From Lepidodermella squamata (taxonomy: Eukaryota > Gastrotricha): a stretch of DNA of 64,000 bases. Every line of letters begins with the position of its first letter. Position 1 is the stretch's first letter. Shown in pieces: positions 1-10,848 of this stretch. The DNA lies in the NCBI GenBank assembly GCA_047495785.1, contig JBLDXI010000046.1:496001-560000 (forward strand), in the 5' to 3' direction. The notes under the pieces were generated by a model. That model was not told the origin of the DNA and made no database searches. It saw nothing but the letters and a program-made list of their open reading frames with translations. Position numbers and translations under genes: made by a program.

Positions 1-586
1 AATAAAGTGTGCGTTTGCTTTGAGGCTTATCAGGCTTACGACTACAACACCGGCCTGTGCGCCGCACGGCAAATCGGTGATTCATGCTCGAATGACGCTG
101 ACTGCGCTATTACGCGTGGTAGTCCGAACTATTTGGTCTGCCGTAGTGGAAAATGCGCCTGTGATACGGCCGTTAGTAATGAAACCGAGTACCGTGAATA
201 CAACGACGACTGGAACAGCTTCGACACCAAGCGAGCTTGCTTCGGCAAGAATGCCGCGCTTAACCTGAAACAGGGTGAAAGATGCGACCAAAAACCGAGC
301 AATGATAACTACCTAGCGCCTAAGGTTTGCGAGAAGTCACTGGTATGCTTTGCTTGCATGGAGGATAGCGGACTGTGCCGTGAGTTTTTGAAACGGAAAT
401 GTTTAATATCTGAGAATTGAATTCTTTCAATTCTTTCCAGGCAAGTTCAACGGACCCACACAGCCCACTGGAAAGTCGGCTGATCAATGCGGGCGCAAAA
501 AGTTCGTCTATTCGGGCCAGCCTCGTTTGTCCTCCGGCTCAGCATCCGTCATAGCTGCCGTTTTGCTCATTGCTTCTGCTTTTTGA
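1..586 (+). CDS. EB-like cysteine-rich secreted protein A, 3' part (5' end outside window)
   Basis: Two exons are visible, 1-379 and 441-586, joined by a GT-AG intron (donor GTGAG, acceptor TTTCCAG). The reading frame is open from base 1, so the 5' exons lie outside the window. The protein shows the family pattern: ARQIGDSCSNDADC, then YLVCRSGKCACDTA, VNLKQGERCDQ-type and CEKSLVCFACMEDSGLCR segments, then a last exon (KFNGP...SADQCGR) ending in a hydrophobic stretch (VIAAVLLIASAF) directly before TGA. That tail fits a GPI-attachment signal. Spacing of the cysteines resembles EB modules. The function is unknown; from the family I infer an extracellular, membrane-tethered protein. The three complete downstream genes share the architecture and this last splice site. 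Confidence 0.85.
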
Positions 587-1084
587 TGATAACTCACTTG
601 ATTTGTAGCAATAGCATCTGACGTCAGACTGAATAATGACGATGCTTTCGATATTGCAACGCCTAGCTTTACACATTTCCAATTGAAAAAACTCATTCAT
701 GTATTACCGGTAATATGTAAACATTCGAATATTCGTCATATAAAGTGAAATGTTACGATTAATTTGCCACATGCCCTCAATTACGAAATATAGTTTCTAG
801 ATCTTAGTTGAGGATACAGTATGAGGTTACTTTCGACCAGCAGTCTGGGCTACGTCATAAGACGAAGAGCTGTTTAATAACTTCAAATACTTCAAACATG
901 AATCTAAAAAAGTCGCTAAAGAACTTTTTGGCTATTCGTTATTCCTACATATTTTCGGCTTTCAACTGAATTGTAATTCAGGTTAGGATTAGGGTTAGGA
1001 ATAGTTAGGCTAAGGTTGGGTTTGAGATTTGAGAATATTTACGAATAGCCAAATAGTTGAACAACATAACTATGTCAGTGCGAT
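587..1084. other. Intergenic, AT-rich, with telomere-like TTAGG/TTAGGG stretch
   Basis: No coding frame. Bases 981-1020 hold a short run of TTAGG, TTAGGG and TTAGGC-like units that is too short and degenerate to be a real telomere array. The first ~150 bp are probably the 3' UTR of the upstream gene. Confidence 0.5.
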
Positions 1085-1200
1085 AAGAGGATACCTAATA
1101 CTAATCAATCAATGCTTCTCTTACATATTGCATTGAACGTCCTTTGAATAATCGCTTAGCCGTAACATATGGTTCCATATCGGAACCAATTGGGACATTG
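1085..1200 (+). pseudogene. 5' relic of an EB-like family gene (exon 4 end / intron / exon 5 start)
   Basis: This stretch matches 6415-6525 of the intact family gene at 6057-7301. Shared landmarks are AGAGGATAC, TCAATCAATGC, ATAATCGCTTAGCCGTAAC and ATATCGGAACCAATTGGGA. In the intact gene this covers the end of exon 4, the whole intron and the first bases of exon 5. Here the donor region is altered and the homology stops abruptly at about 1200, where unrelated LINE-derived sequence begins. No open frame is kept. I read it as the left remnant of a dead family member. Confidence 0.6.
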
Positions 1201-1204
1201 GACA

Positions 1205-2270
1205 TGCGATGACTTCGCTTTCCGAGACTAACAAATATCATCTTCCGCTTGGCCGCACGGGCCTGATGCACGCGGTGGGCGACACGAACTGGAATGTCAA
1301 ATGTCAGCCGCCGAGTGATGTTCACGAAAAGCATATTGATTGTCCGGGAGGAGATGGTGAGGCTCCAACTACTGGGCTATTCAACGCGCGATAGCAGCGG
1401 TAGCAGAGGACGCTGCGACGACGAGCACGCGGCTTCCCCGACTTATGCACGGCCACGGCAACTGCCTCCTTCCAATCCCGCAGTGTGTATTGGCTGCCGA
1501 GCATATGCTGTAGAGCAGACGAATGTGAATCTGTAGAGGCACACCTCCCCACTTATAAAAGACGTTGCCGACACCGTTGAGTCCAGGGGCTCTGAAAGGC
1601 TTCAGGTTATCAATTGCGCTAGCATGCGCTGGCGGACACTGAATTCCTGCGGACCTGCGGGCTTCGACGAGAGCAGCGTTGATTGCACGGCGGTACTCGG
1701 TGAAGCGAAGGATCGGTTCGCAAGCTGAGGGAGTCGGATCGCACCGAGAAGGTACGCTGGTAGTCCTTACGATCAGCCCGGGAGAATTCGAACCGAAGGG
1801 TGGGTTCACGACTGGGCAGGACGCGCTTAACGCCAAGCAGCGGCATCTCAAAGAGTGTAGAATTTCTGAAGTGATCACTCTCCAGCCGATTGCCGATGGT
1901 AATAGATCCACTGAGCAGCTGACGGACAGCTACATTTACCACCCAGACATCGAGTGTCGACAAGCTATTCCAGTGTGCGGATTCCAGAAATCATTTGTGC
2001 CGCACAGAGAGGAGCATTCAAATCACCCGCAGAAACACAGTGTAGTCGATAGTCGATGGAGGGCGGCATCGGGAGGGAAGCTCAGATCCAAGTCGGAAGA
2101 GGGCGGGCAGTAGCCGCTAACAATCCGCAGGAGAGCAGCACGAAGATCGGGGATAACATTTAGACAGATCCACTCACTGCGCTTGCGGCCAGCCATAGCC
2201 AGCTTACGCTCCCTCCCTTACGGTAACTCCCTCCCTATCTAGAAAGGCGGCACCCCAACAGGACACAGGA
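1205..2270 (-). mobile_element. Degenerate non-LTR (LINE) retrotransposon fragment: endonuclease end plus reverse-transcriptase start
   Basis: On the minus strand, broken frames carry LINE hallmarks in the right order. At about 1963-1850 there is LDVWVVNVAV...GNRLESDHF, which resembles the end of an APE-type endonuclease with its SDH catalytic triplet. At about 1640-1560 there is NLKPFRAPGLNGVGN, and at about 1470-1430 DWKEAVAVAVHKSGKPR, resembling the first reverse-transcriptase motifs (KAPGPDG, then W..A.V..I.K.GKP). The frame changes several times and the YADD-containing part is missing, so it cannot be active. GC content is higher than in the flanks. The element separates two fragments of an EB-family pseudogene. 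Confidence 0.7.
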
Positions 2271-2330
2271 CCCATTATAAAGTAATCCACCCGGGGCCTG
2301 CTCTCTATCACACCGAAAGACTGCATAACC

Positions 2331-2364
2331 ATGAATGAATGAATGAATGAATGAATGAATGAAT
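2331..2364. repeat. (GAAT)n microsatellite
   Basis: About eight perfect tetranucleotide units sit exactly at the boundary between the LINE-derived block and the 3' pseudogene fragment. It may be a target-site or tail-derived repeat of the insertion. Confidence 0.9.
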
Positions 2365-2365
2365 A

Positions 2366-2625
2366 CATCGAAGATGGCGAGAAAGGACTTTGCCGTGAGC
2401 TATTAAGGTGGACAATTTTTTGAATAAATTAATATTGACCTCGACAGAGAAGTCCAATGGACCTTCGGCTGATCAATGCGGACGCCAGAAGTTTGCCTAT
2501 TCGGGTCCGAAGCCGTTGGAAAGTACCCCGATATAGACCATTGACAGTAAGAACGGCGCGCCTTCAGGCATCTCCTCAGACTCAGTCCTAGCAGCGGTCT
2601 TGCTCATTGTTTCACCTTAACATTA
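2366..2625 (+). pseudogene. 3' relic of an EB-like family gene with premature stop
   Basis: The sequence closely follows the 3' end of the intact gene at 9603-10848. It has GAAGATGGCGAGAAAGGACT, then CCGTGAG (donor), an intron, then CTGATCAATGCGGACGCCAG and TATTCGGGTCCGAAGCCGTT. It has lost function: a TAG stop appears at the position of the GTCAAG codons of the paralogue (around 2534), and the acceptor is changed. Coding homology runs to the hydrophobic tail. With the 1085-1200 piece it appears to be one dead gene whose middle was replaced by LINE-derived sequence. Confidence 0.75.
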
Positions 2626-2864
2626 CTTGAACGTAATGATATTAGTGATATTATCTGATTTCGTAAATTATGTCGTCGTCACAAAATGGAAGATGGCTAA
2701 GAAACAAGAACTAAGGATTGAGAGAGGCGGACTTAACACATTTCCTCAAGAGTAGCAAGAAGATTCTCGTAAATAAGTATAACAGCAAGACAAACCAGTC
2801 AGCCTTCTGTGTTGAATTGAATATATGCATACCTGATAGCGAAACGCTGCCCGGCTTAAGGTCG

Positions 2865-3266
2865 CTCTATTGAAGACTATACGTAAACGCACTCGTGAAT
2901 TTCAGTAGTGCTATACGTCAAATTTTACAGCTCGGTGATTACGCAAAGTAAAAAATGTGTTCTATCTCTCGTGCTCTAGTCTCTAAAGTTCTGAACCGCA
3001 AAAAATGCGGCCGTCCGCGCGTTTGTTGTGATAGAAAGAAATTCGGGCTTGATGGTGATGCCAGTGTGAGACGAACATTAAACTATACCCGGTGAGCGTG
3101 CACTGAGGCAATTCTACTGTATAAGCGCAAGAAGCAAGAATTTCATAGTAATGATAATGTACCTTACCGTCGTTCAACGCTGTAATCTATTCTCTAACAC
3201 TTTTTAAACGCCAGATAGATATTTTTTCTATACTACAATTTTCTCTTTTATTTAACTTTAAGCAAC
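2865..3266 (+). promoter_or_regulatory. Conserved upstream block of EB-like gene B
   Basis: This 400-bp region is clearly homologous to 9165-9602, upstream of EB-like gene D. Blocks such as TTGTGATAGAAAGAAATTCG, ACCCGGTGAGC, ACTGAGGCAATT and ACACTTTTTAAACGCCA are nearly identical between the two. Both blocks run straight into the start codons. It is the likely promoter and 5' UTR copied with the gene. I cannot assign a factor to the conserved words. Confidence 0.6.
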
Positions 3267-4502
3267 ATGTTAGCGAGCGTAATTCTGGTAGGATTTTGAA
3301 AAATATCAATTTCTCTGAAATTTCCCCCGGAAAATTAGCCGTTGTTTATTGCATCGAGCGCGCTGGGGCAACGCCTGTCCACAAGTAAATCAAATGTTAC
3401 ACTGCTAAGCTTAGTTTTAATCTGTTTTCGATCTCTAGATTGCACGGATGCCTCAGTGAAATGCCCACAAAATCAAAGATGCGAATCATTCTCGACTTTT
3501 GTCTGTTCAGCCATACAGACAATCTATTTTTCTATTTAAAATCCCAACTCTAGGACCCACCATGCAAGACTAAGGCTTGCGTTTGTAACGATTGCGCTGT
3601 TCGAGGAGAATATGGCGATGATTGTGTTCCGAGTATTATTTTTCTACATAAAATTGCAGACTTCATTTCATTTCTTTCTTCTCAGCTTCCTATGTCAACT
3701 CGATAAACGCAACCTGCACATCTACCCCTGGCGTTGTTGTAACCATACCCAGCGCGGCCTGTGATACGGAATCGAACAAAACCCGGTGCCTCATGGGCAC
3801 ATTTGGCAATGGCTGTCATCCTGGGGCATTATGCTCAAATAGCAGTTCATGTCTTGGCTACAACCATCAATGCGAGAAGAGTTGGTGTAGATGCAAGGAG
3901 GCGAATGAGTACTTCGACTACAACATCGGCAGATGCGGCGAACGACAACTCGACGAAATCTGCATGAGTGACAGTGACTGCGCTGTTACGTCCACTCCGA
4001 AGAACTACATGGTCTGCCGCAATTACAAATGCACCTGTGATACGGCCGTTTCTGTTGAAACCGAGTACCGTGTGTACAGTGCGGAATGGAATAGCTACGA
4101 TGTCAAGCGTTCCTGTGTGAGCAAGAAGGCCACCGTTAACCTGAAACAGGGTGAACGATGCGACCAAGTCTTGAACGCTGCCAACTATGAAACGGCTAAG
4201 GTTTGCGAGAAATCACTGGTCTGCTTTGCGTGCATGGAGGACAGCGGACTGTGCCGTGAGTTATTAAGGTGTATTTTTTCAATCTGATTTTTACCAATAT
4301 TTTTCTAGGCAAGTTCAACGGACCCATTGGAAAGTCGGCTGATCAATGCGGTCGTCAAAAATTCGAGTTTTCAACGCCAAAGGCGTTTGGCGATGCCCCA
4401 ATCAAGACTGCTGCCTCGGCTAAGAGCGGTGTGACTGTCGTTGTATCCTCGGTCTCGGCGCCTATCACAGCTGCTATCTTGCTTATTGTTTCGGCTTATT
4501 AA
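3267..4502 (+). CDS. EB-like cysteine-rich, probably GPI-anchored protein B
   Basis: Six exons: 3267-3287, 3339-3384, 3439-3500, 3554-3632, 3686-4255 and 4309-4502, giving 323 residues. Exons 1-2 encode a signal peptide (MLASVIL then PLFIASSALG). Exon 3 gives CTDASVKCPQNQRCESFSTF, exon 4 DPPCKTKACVCNDCAVRGEY, and exon 5 the EB-like cysteine-rich body (RQLDEICMSDSDCAVT, CTCDTAV, VNLKQGERCDQ, CFACMEDSGLCR). Exon 6 ends in a hydrophobic tail (APITAAILLIVSAY) fitting a GPI signal. The exon 3 donor GTCTGT is weak but is supported by the identical 62-nt exon in genes C and D. A poly(A) signal AATAAA lies near 4655. The biochemical role is unknown. Confidence 0.88.
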
Positions 4503-6056
4503 AAACTCTCTTGATTTCTATAGCAATAACATCCGACGTCGGAATGAATATGACGATGCTTTAAATTTATGCAATTCGAGCTTTACAAATTTTAAATTGA
4601 AATAACTCATTCATGTATTACCGGTAATTAACATCCATTATTCGTCAAATCAAAATAAAGTGAAATATTACAATTTCCCTTGACCTCAATTCTCAATTAC
4701 ATTACTGCGAGTGAGAGAAACTTTCAACAAGCCAGTGAGCGACTTTCAGAGGGCGTGAAGGTATCATCCCTCAGCTCGGCAAGACCGGAAAAGAAAATCA
4801 TTGTGGAACCACTCAAAAGTCCAATCCTGACGCGCACGCCTATTAGTCAATCGATCGTTGCTATGACTCCCGGATGAAACGTTCAGTCGCGCGATCCATA
4901 TCATGTTTTGCAACAAGTGTTTTATTTTGCCGCAGTAGTTTGCCACGACTAATATGGAGTTTACGCTCGTGGTCAATGGAAACCGTGCAGAGGGTGTGGC
5001 AAGGTCATTTTTTACATAAAATAAAAAATAATTTATCAGTGGATCGCACGATGGAAATGTTTCATCACGGAGTCTAGCAACGATCAATCGACCAATCAGC
5101 GTGCGCGCCAAAGTTCAACTTTTTAGTGGTTCCATAATGATGACAATTTTGAGAGGTTTTGGAGCGTTTTCCAGTCGGAAATCTTCACAATTTACTTGCT
5201 TCGCTCGTTTTTTGGTTGAAAATACAGGAGAACAAGGAAAAAAACCAATGAATTCACGCTTATTTTCGCTAGCATTAGCGAGCTCCTTGAAATTTATACC
5301 CTATACGTACCCTTTTTCACGCTTTATTTGAAAAGGCATCAAACTCATGCAAGTATTTTTTTATGCCCTATGAATTTATGGGATTTGAATTTTTTGAATT
5401 TTTGAATGCGCGTGTGCATATATTTAAATTAGGGAAGAAATGAAACATCAGAAATCAGGATCCCTCGGGAGGGAACCATGGTTGCCGCTTTTACAGCCGG
5501 GGATTCTAACCGCTTTACTACCAAGGCTGTGTTGCAAGATGCGTATAATCATCGCCTTTCTCAATTCAAATCCTCCAAAATGTAATGTACAGGGCCAAAT
5601 CTCCAAAACCGAAAATTAATGACCACCGAACATTAGTAGATATACAGTATATAGCCCAGTTCCTTAGCTAGAATATGAGCCGTTAAACAGCGAATCAAAT
5701 AAGTTTTTTCTTTTCAAGTTTGCGCATCTATGAAGATAAATTTTTGGCAACGAGGAGTCGCAACTTCCAAGCGTTAGACTGATTTCATATTTCCCAGGTA
5801 GAATCAATATCGGCATTCATAAGCAGGATTGTTCAGATGTGTTGGCTAGAAAAGAATTCGGCCATATGAAAAAACAGCGAATAAGCTATTCAAACTCCGG
5901 CATTTTTTCACCTCGTATACGTATAAAGTACGATAGTGCAAAGCCATTCATTACATCTACACTAGCGTGTATTTGTAATAATATAGTTTCTTCAAAACAT
6001 GTGAACCTGCACATACCTTATTACACAACATCATGGCTATAAATCCCGCTGGCAAA
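4503..6056. other. Intergenic region with tRNA-like relic at 5462-5535 (minus)
   Basis: No convincing gene. Read on the minus strand, 5462-5535 contains an A-box-like TGGTAGTAAAGCGG and a poor B-box-like GGTTCCCTCC, but it does not fold into a proper cloverleaf. It may be a decayed tRNA or a SINE head. Short open frames at 4680-5331 and 5839-6042 show no family resemblance. Confidence 0.4.
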
Positions 6057-7301
6057 ATGTGCATTCGATTATACCTGGTCAGTGAACCACATATCATATT
6101 TGTAAATTCTGATTATTAATGTCAATTTTTTTTAAAGGTCCTGTATTTTATTACTTTTAATTCATCTCTAATTGCTGCTCAGCATTTTTATAGTTCGAGT
6201 CTGTTCATTTATGTCGTGACTGAACTTACGAACTAAACTGCCTTTTTCATATCAGATTGCACGGAAGTTGGCTCAAATTGCCCCGAGAATGAATATTGCG
6301 AGTCTTTTCAAGCTATGGTAAATATTTCTCTTGAGATCTTGCCTATTGGTCTACTTATTATGGATTAGGACCCACCCTGCTCATCGAAAGCCTGTATGTG
6401 CAATGCCTGTGCGAAAAGAGGATACTTATTCAATCAATGCCTGACGAGTAAGAAATATTGCATCGCATATTCTTTGATTAATCGCTTAACCGTAACCCAT
6501 AGTGTCATATCGGAACCAATTGGGAGATTCCTGTACCGGCAGTGAGAATGAGGTTATCACAATTCCACGAGCCGAGTGCGACACGGGGAAGAAACAAGTC
6601 TCCTGTACGGTTGGCAAACAAGGCAACGGTTGTAGTTCTGGGTTTAATTGCGACAAAGGCGGGATGTGTTTAGGCTACAATTCCAAATGCGTCGCAAATC
6701 AATGCGTTTGCCAATTCGATCACGAATATTTCGATCCAAATGAAGGCAGCTGTGTGCCGCGAAAAATCGGCGACTACTGCAATGAATTATCCGACTGCCA
6801 GAATGCAGCCTCCTTAACGCCGAATTTTCTTGTGTGCTCAGCTATCAACGGAACTAAAACTTGCAATTGCGACATGGCTAAATCTGTCGTAACTCAAGTG
6901 ACCACTTTTTCTGAAGATTGGAATGAGCTGGTTACGGGGAACGTTTGCCTGCCTAATGGGTCGAGAATTCACCTGGGCAAGGGCGAATCTTGCACTATGA
7001 ACTATGAGCGTTTCATTGGTTCGAGCACAATCAAAGTCTGCACGAGAAATTTGGTTTGTTTTCAATGCCCCGAAGAGGCGGATTCTGCTGAAGGCAAATG
7101 TCGTGAGTTACTCATTACGCAATGTAAAAATATTTTGAAATTTCTTTACTGATAGGCATTTTCCCTCAAAATCTGATCAAATCAGACGAAGCTTGTGGGG
7201 CGAAGAGGTTCATTTATTCGAAAGCTGATCGAAATCGTTTCAATTGCATCAGGACAACATCTTTGCTTTTGTTCATTTTAGTATTAGCTTTCCTTTCATA
7301 G
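6057..7301 (+). CDS. EB-like cysteine-rich, probably GPI-anchored protein C
   Basis: Six exons: 6057-6077, 6138-6192, 6256-6317, 6369-6447, 6503-7102 and 7156-7301, giving 320 residues. Exons 1, 3 and 4 have exactly the lengths of those in genes B and D (21, 62, 79 nt), which supports the ATG at 6057 over an in-frame ATG at 6033. The exon 2 donor GTTCGA is weak. The body carries RKIGDYCNELSDC, FLVCS...TCNCDMAKS, IHLGKGESC and CTRNLVCFQCPEE. The tail is TTSLLLFILVLAFLS then TAG, strongly hydrophobic, fitting a GPI signal. It is the most diverged of the three complete neighbours. The end of the coding region (from 7241) lies inside the first copy of an 888-bp tandem duplication. Confidence 0.87.
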
Positions 7302-9024
7302 AGATAATCGCTACAATTTTCAAATAAAATGACTCGTTTATATTGGATTAGATTCAAAAATCGATAACAACTTGAGCGATCAAAACTTCATGGAGAATCA
7401 ACCCAAAGATTCACTATTTTTTTAAAAGCTGAGATCCAATTTCGGATGATAACTTAATTTGGTTATCAATTAGATCTACGATTCTTTACACCCAATTGAT
7501 CTTTCATCAGACCTAAAACCTAACACCTTTTCTGTTACAATGTTGTCACTTTCATAAACGCTCGTAACTCCAATCAACCCAAGTTTCACGGCAGTGATGG
7601 GAAATAGGGATCAATTTTTTCATATATCCTTCTCGACTTCATCCATGTTAATTTTCCGCAACTTTGACGATGGAAACATGAGAAGAATATCGTTTTGATT
7701 TTTCAACGCAGCAACGCAGCAGCAGCGTCCAACTTAGCCTTTTTTGTCGCTATAAAATATAAAAGATTTCATGTGAACTAATCAGGGTGCGATCTTGGAT
7801 CCCGGAGCTGCCAGGGATGGAGAATAAATTTTTTGCTGTATCTGCCAAAATTGTGAAGATTTCCCACCAACCATCAAAACACGCTCCAAAATATACCTCT
7901 CAAAATATACGAAACAGAGGGATGTTCTCATTTTGTTGGCCGAGCTGGGTGAGATGATCCCCCATCCCCGTGAAAGTCGCACGTCGCTTCCTTCTTCGTC
8001 TCAGAAATCCATTCGATATTTAGCGATACAATTTTCTAAAGCTTATTCAAAGCATTTTGTAAACCTGTCTGCCAAATTTGCAGCTCTAAAATTCGAAACG
8101 CCTGCTTTAGAATCGATCGGATAAGCGACAATTGCATCAGGACAACATCTTTGCTTTTGTTCATTTTAGTATTAGCTTTCCTTTCATAGAGATAATCGCT
8201 ACAATTTTCAAATAAAATGACTCGTTTATATTGGATTAGATTCAAAAATCGATAACAACTTGAGCGATCAAAACTTCATGGAGAATCAACCCAAAGATTC
8301 ACTATTTTTTTAAAAGCTGAGATCCAATTTCGGATGATAACTTAATTTGGTTATCAATTAGATCTACGATTCTTTACACCCAATTGATCTTTCATCAGAC
8401 CTAAAACCTAACACCTTTTCTGTTACAATGTTGTCACTTTCATAAACGCTCGTAACTCCAATCAACCCAAGTTTCACGGCAGTGATGGGAAATAGGGATC
8501 AATTTTTTCATATATCCTTCTCGACTTCATCCATGTTAATTTTCCGCAACTTTGACGATGGAAACATGAGAAGAATATCGTTTTGATTTTTCAACGCAGC
8601 AACGCAGCAGCAGCGTCCAACTTAGCCTTTTTTGTCGCTATAAAATATAAAATATAAAAGATTTCATGTGAACTAATCAGGGTGCGATCTTGGATCCCGG
8701 AGCTGCCAGGGATGGAGAATAAATTTTTTGCTGTATCTGCCAAAATTGTGAAGATTTCCCACCAACCATCAAAACACGCTCCAAAATATACCTCTCAAAA
8801 TATACGAAACAGAGGGATGTTCTCATTTTGTTGGCCGAGCTGGGTGAGATGATCCCCCCATCCCCGTGAAAGTCGCACGTCGCTTCCTTCTTCGTCTCAG
8901 AAATCCATTCGATATTTAGCGATACAATTTTCTAAAGCTTATTCAAAGCATTTTGTAAACCTGTCTGCCAAATTTGCAGCTCTAAAATTCGAAACGCCTG
9001 CTTTAGAATCGATCGGATAAGCGA
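7241..9024. repeat. 888/896-bp tandem duplication starting inside the last exon of gene C
   Basis: Copy 1 spans 7241-8128 and copy 2 spans 8129-9024. They are almost identical; the differences I see are a 7-bp ATAAAAT expansion near 8645 and one extra C near 8855. The unit begins in the gene C codons for FNCIRTTS, so copy 2 carries an orphan copy of the tail codons, stop and 3' UTR. Within each unit a stretch (7784 and about 8679) contains CAGGGTGCGATCTTGGATCC, also seen as a dispersed motif at 11431 and 42903. The event looks recent. Confidence 0.95.
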
Positions 9025-9164
9025 CACCAAATTGGAGAGGGCGAGAGTGAGTTATTTGCACTTTTCCGTAGCTTCGATGAGTTCCAATAAATTGACCTTA
9101 AATTAATGCATCAACGCATGCCCGCCAGCCTCCTGTGTAAGCCTGATGATTTAACCATGCCTGG

Positions 9165-9602
9165 CCTACTGTCGTTCTTTGAAGGATTATATACGTAATA
9201 AACACGAACGTGAATTTGTGTAGTCTATTTGTCAAATTTTACTGCTCATTGAATACGCAAAGTAAAAAAATGCATTCTATCACACCTCAACATTCGTGTT
9301 CTAGTTCTAAAACGCATAAACTGCGGCCGTATACGCGCCATGTTGTGATAGAAAGAAATTCGGGCGTGTTGATGATACTAGTGTGAGGCGAACATCAAAC
9401 AATACCCGGTGAGCATGTACTGAGGCAATTATACTTACTGCATAAGCGCCAGAATGTCATAGGTAGTGATGATAATATAAATTGCCACTGTTCAAAGCTA
9501 TAATCAAATATATTTGCCGTACCTGTTACACTTTTTAAACGCCAACTAAAGATTATTTATCATTTTCATACAGTTCCCTCTTTCATTTAAAGTATAAGCA
9601 AC
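9165..9602 (+). promoter_or_regulatory. Conserved upstream block of EB-like gene D
   Basis: This region is homologous to 2865-3266 upstream of gene B, with the same order of conserved words (GCGGCCGT, TTGTGATAGAAAGAAATTCG, ACCCGGTGAGC, ACTGAGGCAATT, TTTTTAAACGCCA). It is probably the promoter and 5' UTR carried along in the gene duplication. The blocks conserved between copies are candidate control elements. Confidence 0.6.
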
Positions 9603-10848
9603 ATGTTAACGAGCCTAATTGTGGTGAGATATTTTCAAAATTCGCTTAAATTATATATCTTAAGTTCCATTTAAAATCAGACGGTGTGTCTAGCATCGAG
9701 CGCATTCGGGCAACGCCTGCTCACAAGTAAACCCCACGTGCAGAGTTTTGTTTTTATCCCTTAAAATTAATAGATTGCACCGATGCCTCGGTGAAATGCC
9801 CTCAAAATGAACGCTGCGAATCCTTCTCGACTTTCGTAAGGAATTTCGCTAGCCATACAACTATTTTGTTTTATTATAAAAAATATTCAGGACCCACCCT
9901 GCAAGTCGAAAGCTTGTGTTTGTAACGACTGCGCCATTCGAGCTCTTTTCAAGGACAACTGTGTTCCGAGTAAGCTTTCCCTGTCAAATCAGAGAAACAG
10001 GCATTTTCTTTGTTATCCCAGCCACCTACGTCAACACTCTAAACGCGACATGCGTCGCCGATAGCCCTGGCGTTGTCGTAACCGTACCCCGCGCGTCCTG
10101 TTTTGCTGAATCGAACAAATCACAGTGCATCCTTGATAATCAGGGAAATGGTTGCGAAGCTGGGACACAATGCGGCAAAGGAACCCTCGGCTTTTGCGCT
10201 GGTTACAACCGCAAATGCGTTCAGGATTGGTGCGTTTGCGTGGAGGAGAACGAAGTTTTCGACTACAACGCCGGCGGTTGTGTCGCTCGTCAAATCGGCG
10301 ATTCGTGCTCGAAAGACTCGGAATGCGCTATTACGACCGATAAGAAGAACTATTTGGTCTGCCGAAGTGGCAAATGCGCCTGCGATACGGCGGCTGGTGT
10401 TGAAACCGAGTACCGTGAATACAATGAAGATTGGAACAACTTCGATGTGAAACGTGTTTGTATGAGCAAGAGGGCGACTGTAAACCTGAAACAGGGTGAG
10501 AAGTGTGACCCTATTGTAAACAACTGGAACTTCGAGGCTGCGAGGGTTTGCGAAAAGTCACTTATTTGCTTCGCTTGCATGGAAGATGGCGAGAAAGGAC
10601 TGTGCCGTGAGTTTTTAAGGCGGATTTTTTAATCTGAATTTTACCATGAGACTTTTCCAGGCAAGTTCAATGGACCTATTGGTAAGTCGGCTGATCAATG
10701 CGGTCGTCAGAAGTTTGTCTATTCGGGTCCGAAGCCGTTGGAAAGTGCCCCGGTCAAGACCATTGCTGGCAAGAGCGGTGCGACTTCGGCTGTCTCTTCA
10801 GCATTAATCCCAGCCGCCGCCTTGCTCATTGCCTTAGCTTCCTATTAG
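9603..10848 (+). CDS. EB-like cysteine-rich, probably GPI-anchored protein D
   Basis: Six exons: 9603-9623, 9681-9726, 9774-9835, 9891-9969, 10022-10606 and 10661-10848, giving 326 residues. All introns are GT-AG and 46-57 bp long. The signal peptide is MLTSLIV plus TVCLASSAFG. The domains follow as in gene B: CTDASVKCPQNERC, DPPCKSKACVCNDC, then the EB-like body (RQIGDSCSKDSECAIT, YLVCRSGKCACDTA, VNLKQGEKCDP, CEKSLICFACMEDGEKGLCR). The last exon is QCGRQKFVYSGPKP, a Ser/Ala-rich linker and a hydrophobic end (ALIPAAALLIALASY), read as a GPI signal. A reading frame beginning at 9916 crosses an intron and is not the true start. AATAAA lies near 10974. It is the closest paralogue of the 2366-2625 pseudogene. 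Confidence 0.9.

Noticed and set aside
981-1020. Telomere repeat
   Set aside because: Only a few degenerate TTAGG-like units; too short for a telomere or clear interstitial array.
5462-5535. Possible tRNA on the minus strand
   Set aside because: A-box-like sequence present but B box poor and no cloverleaf can be formed.
9916-10632. Open frame taken as a complete 238-residue protein
   Set aside because: It starts inside exon 4 and reads through an intron; the family exon structure places the start at 9603.
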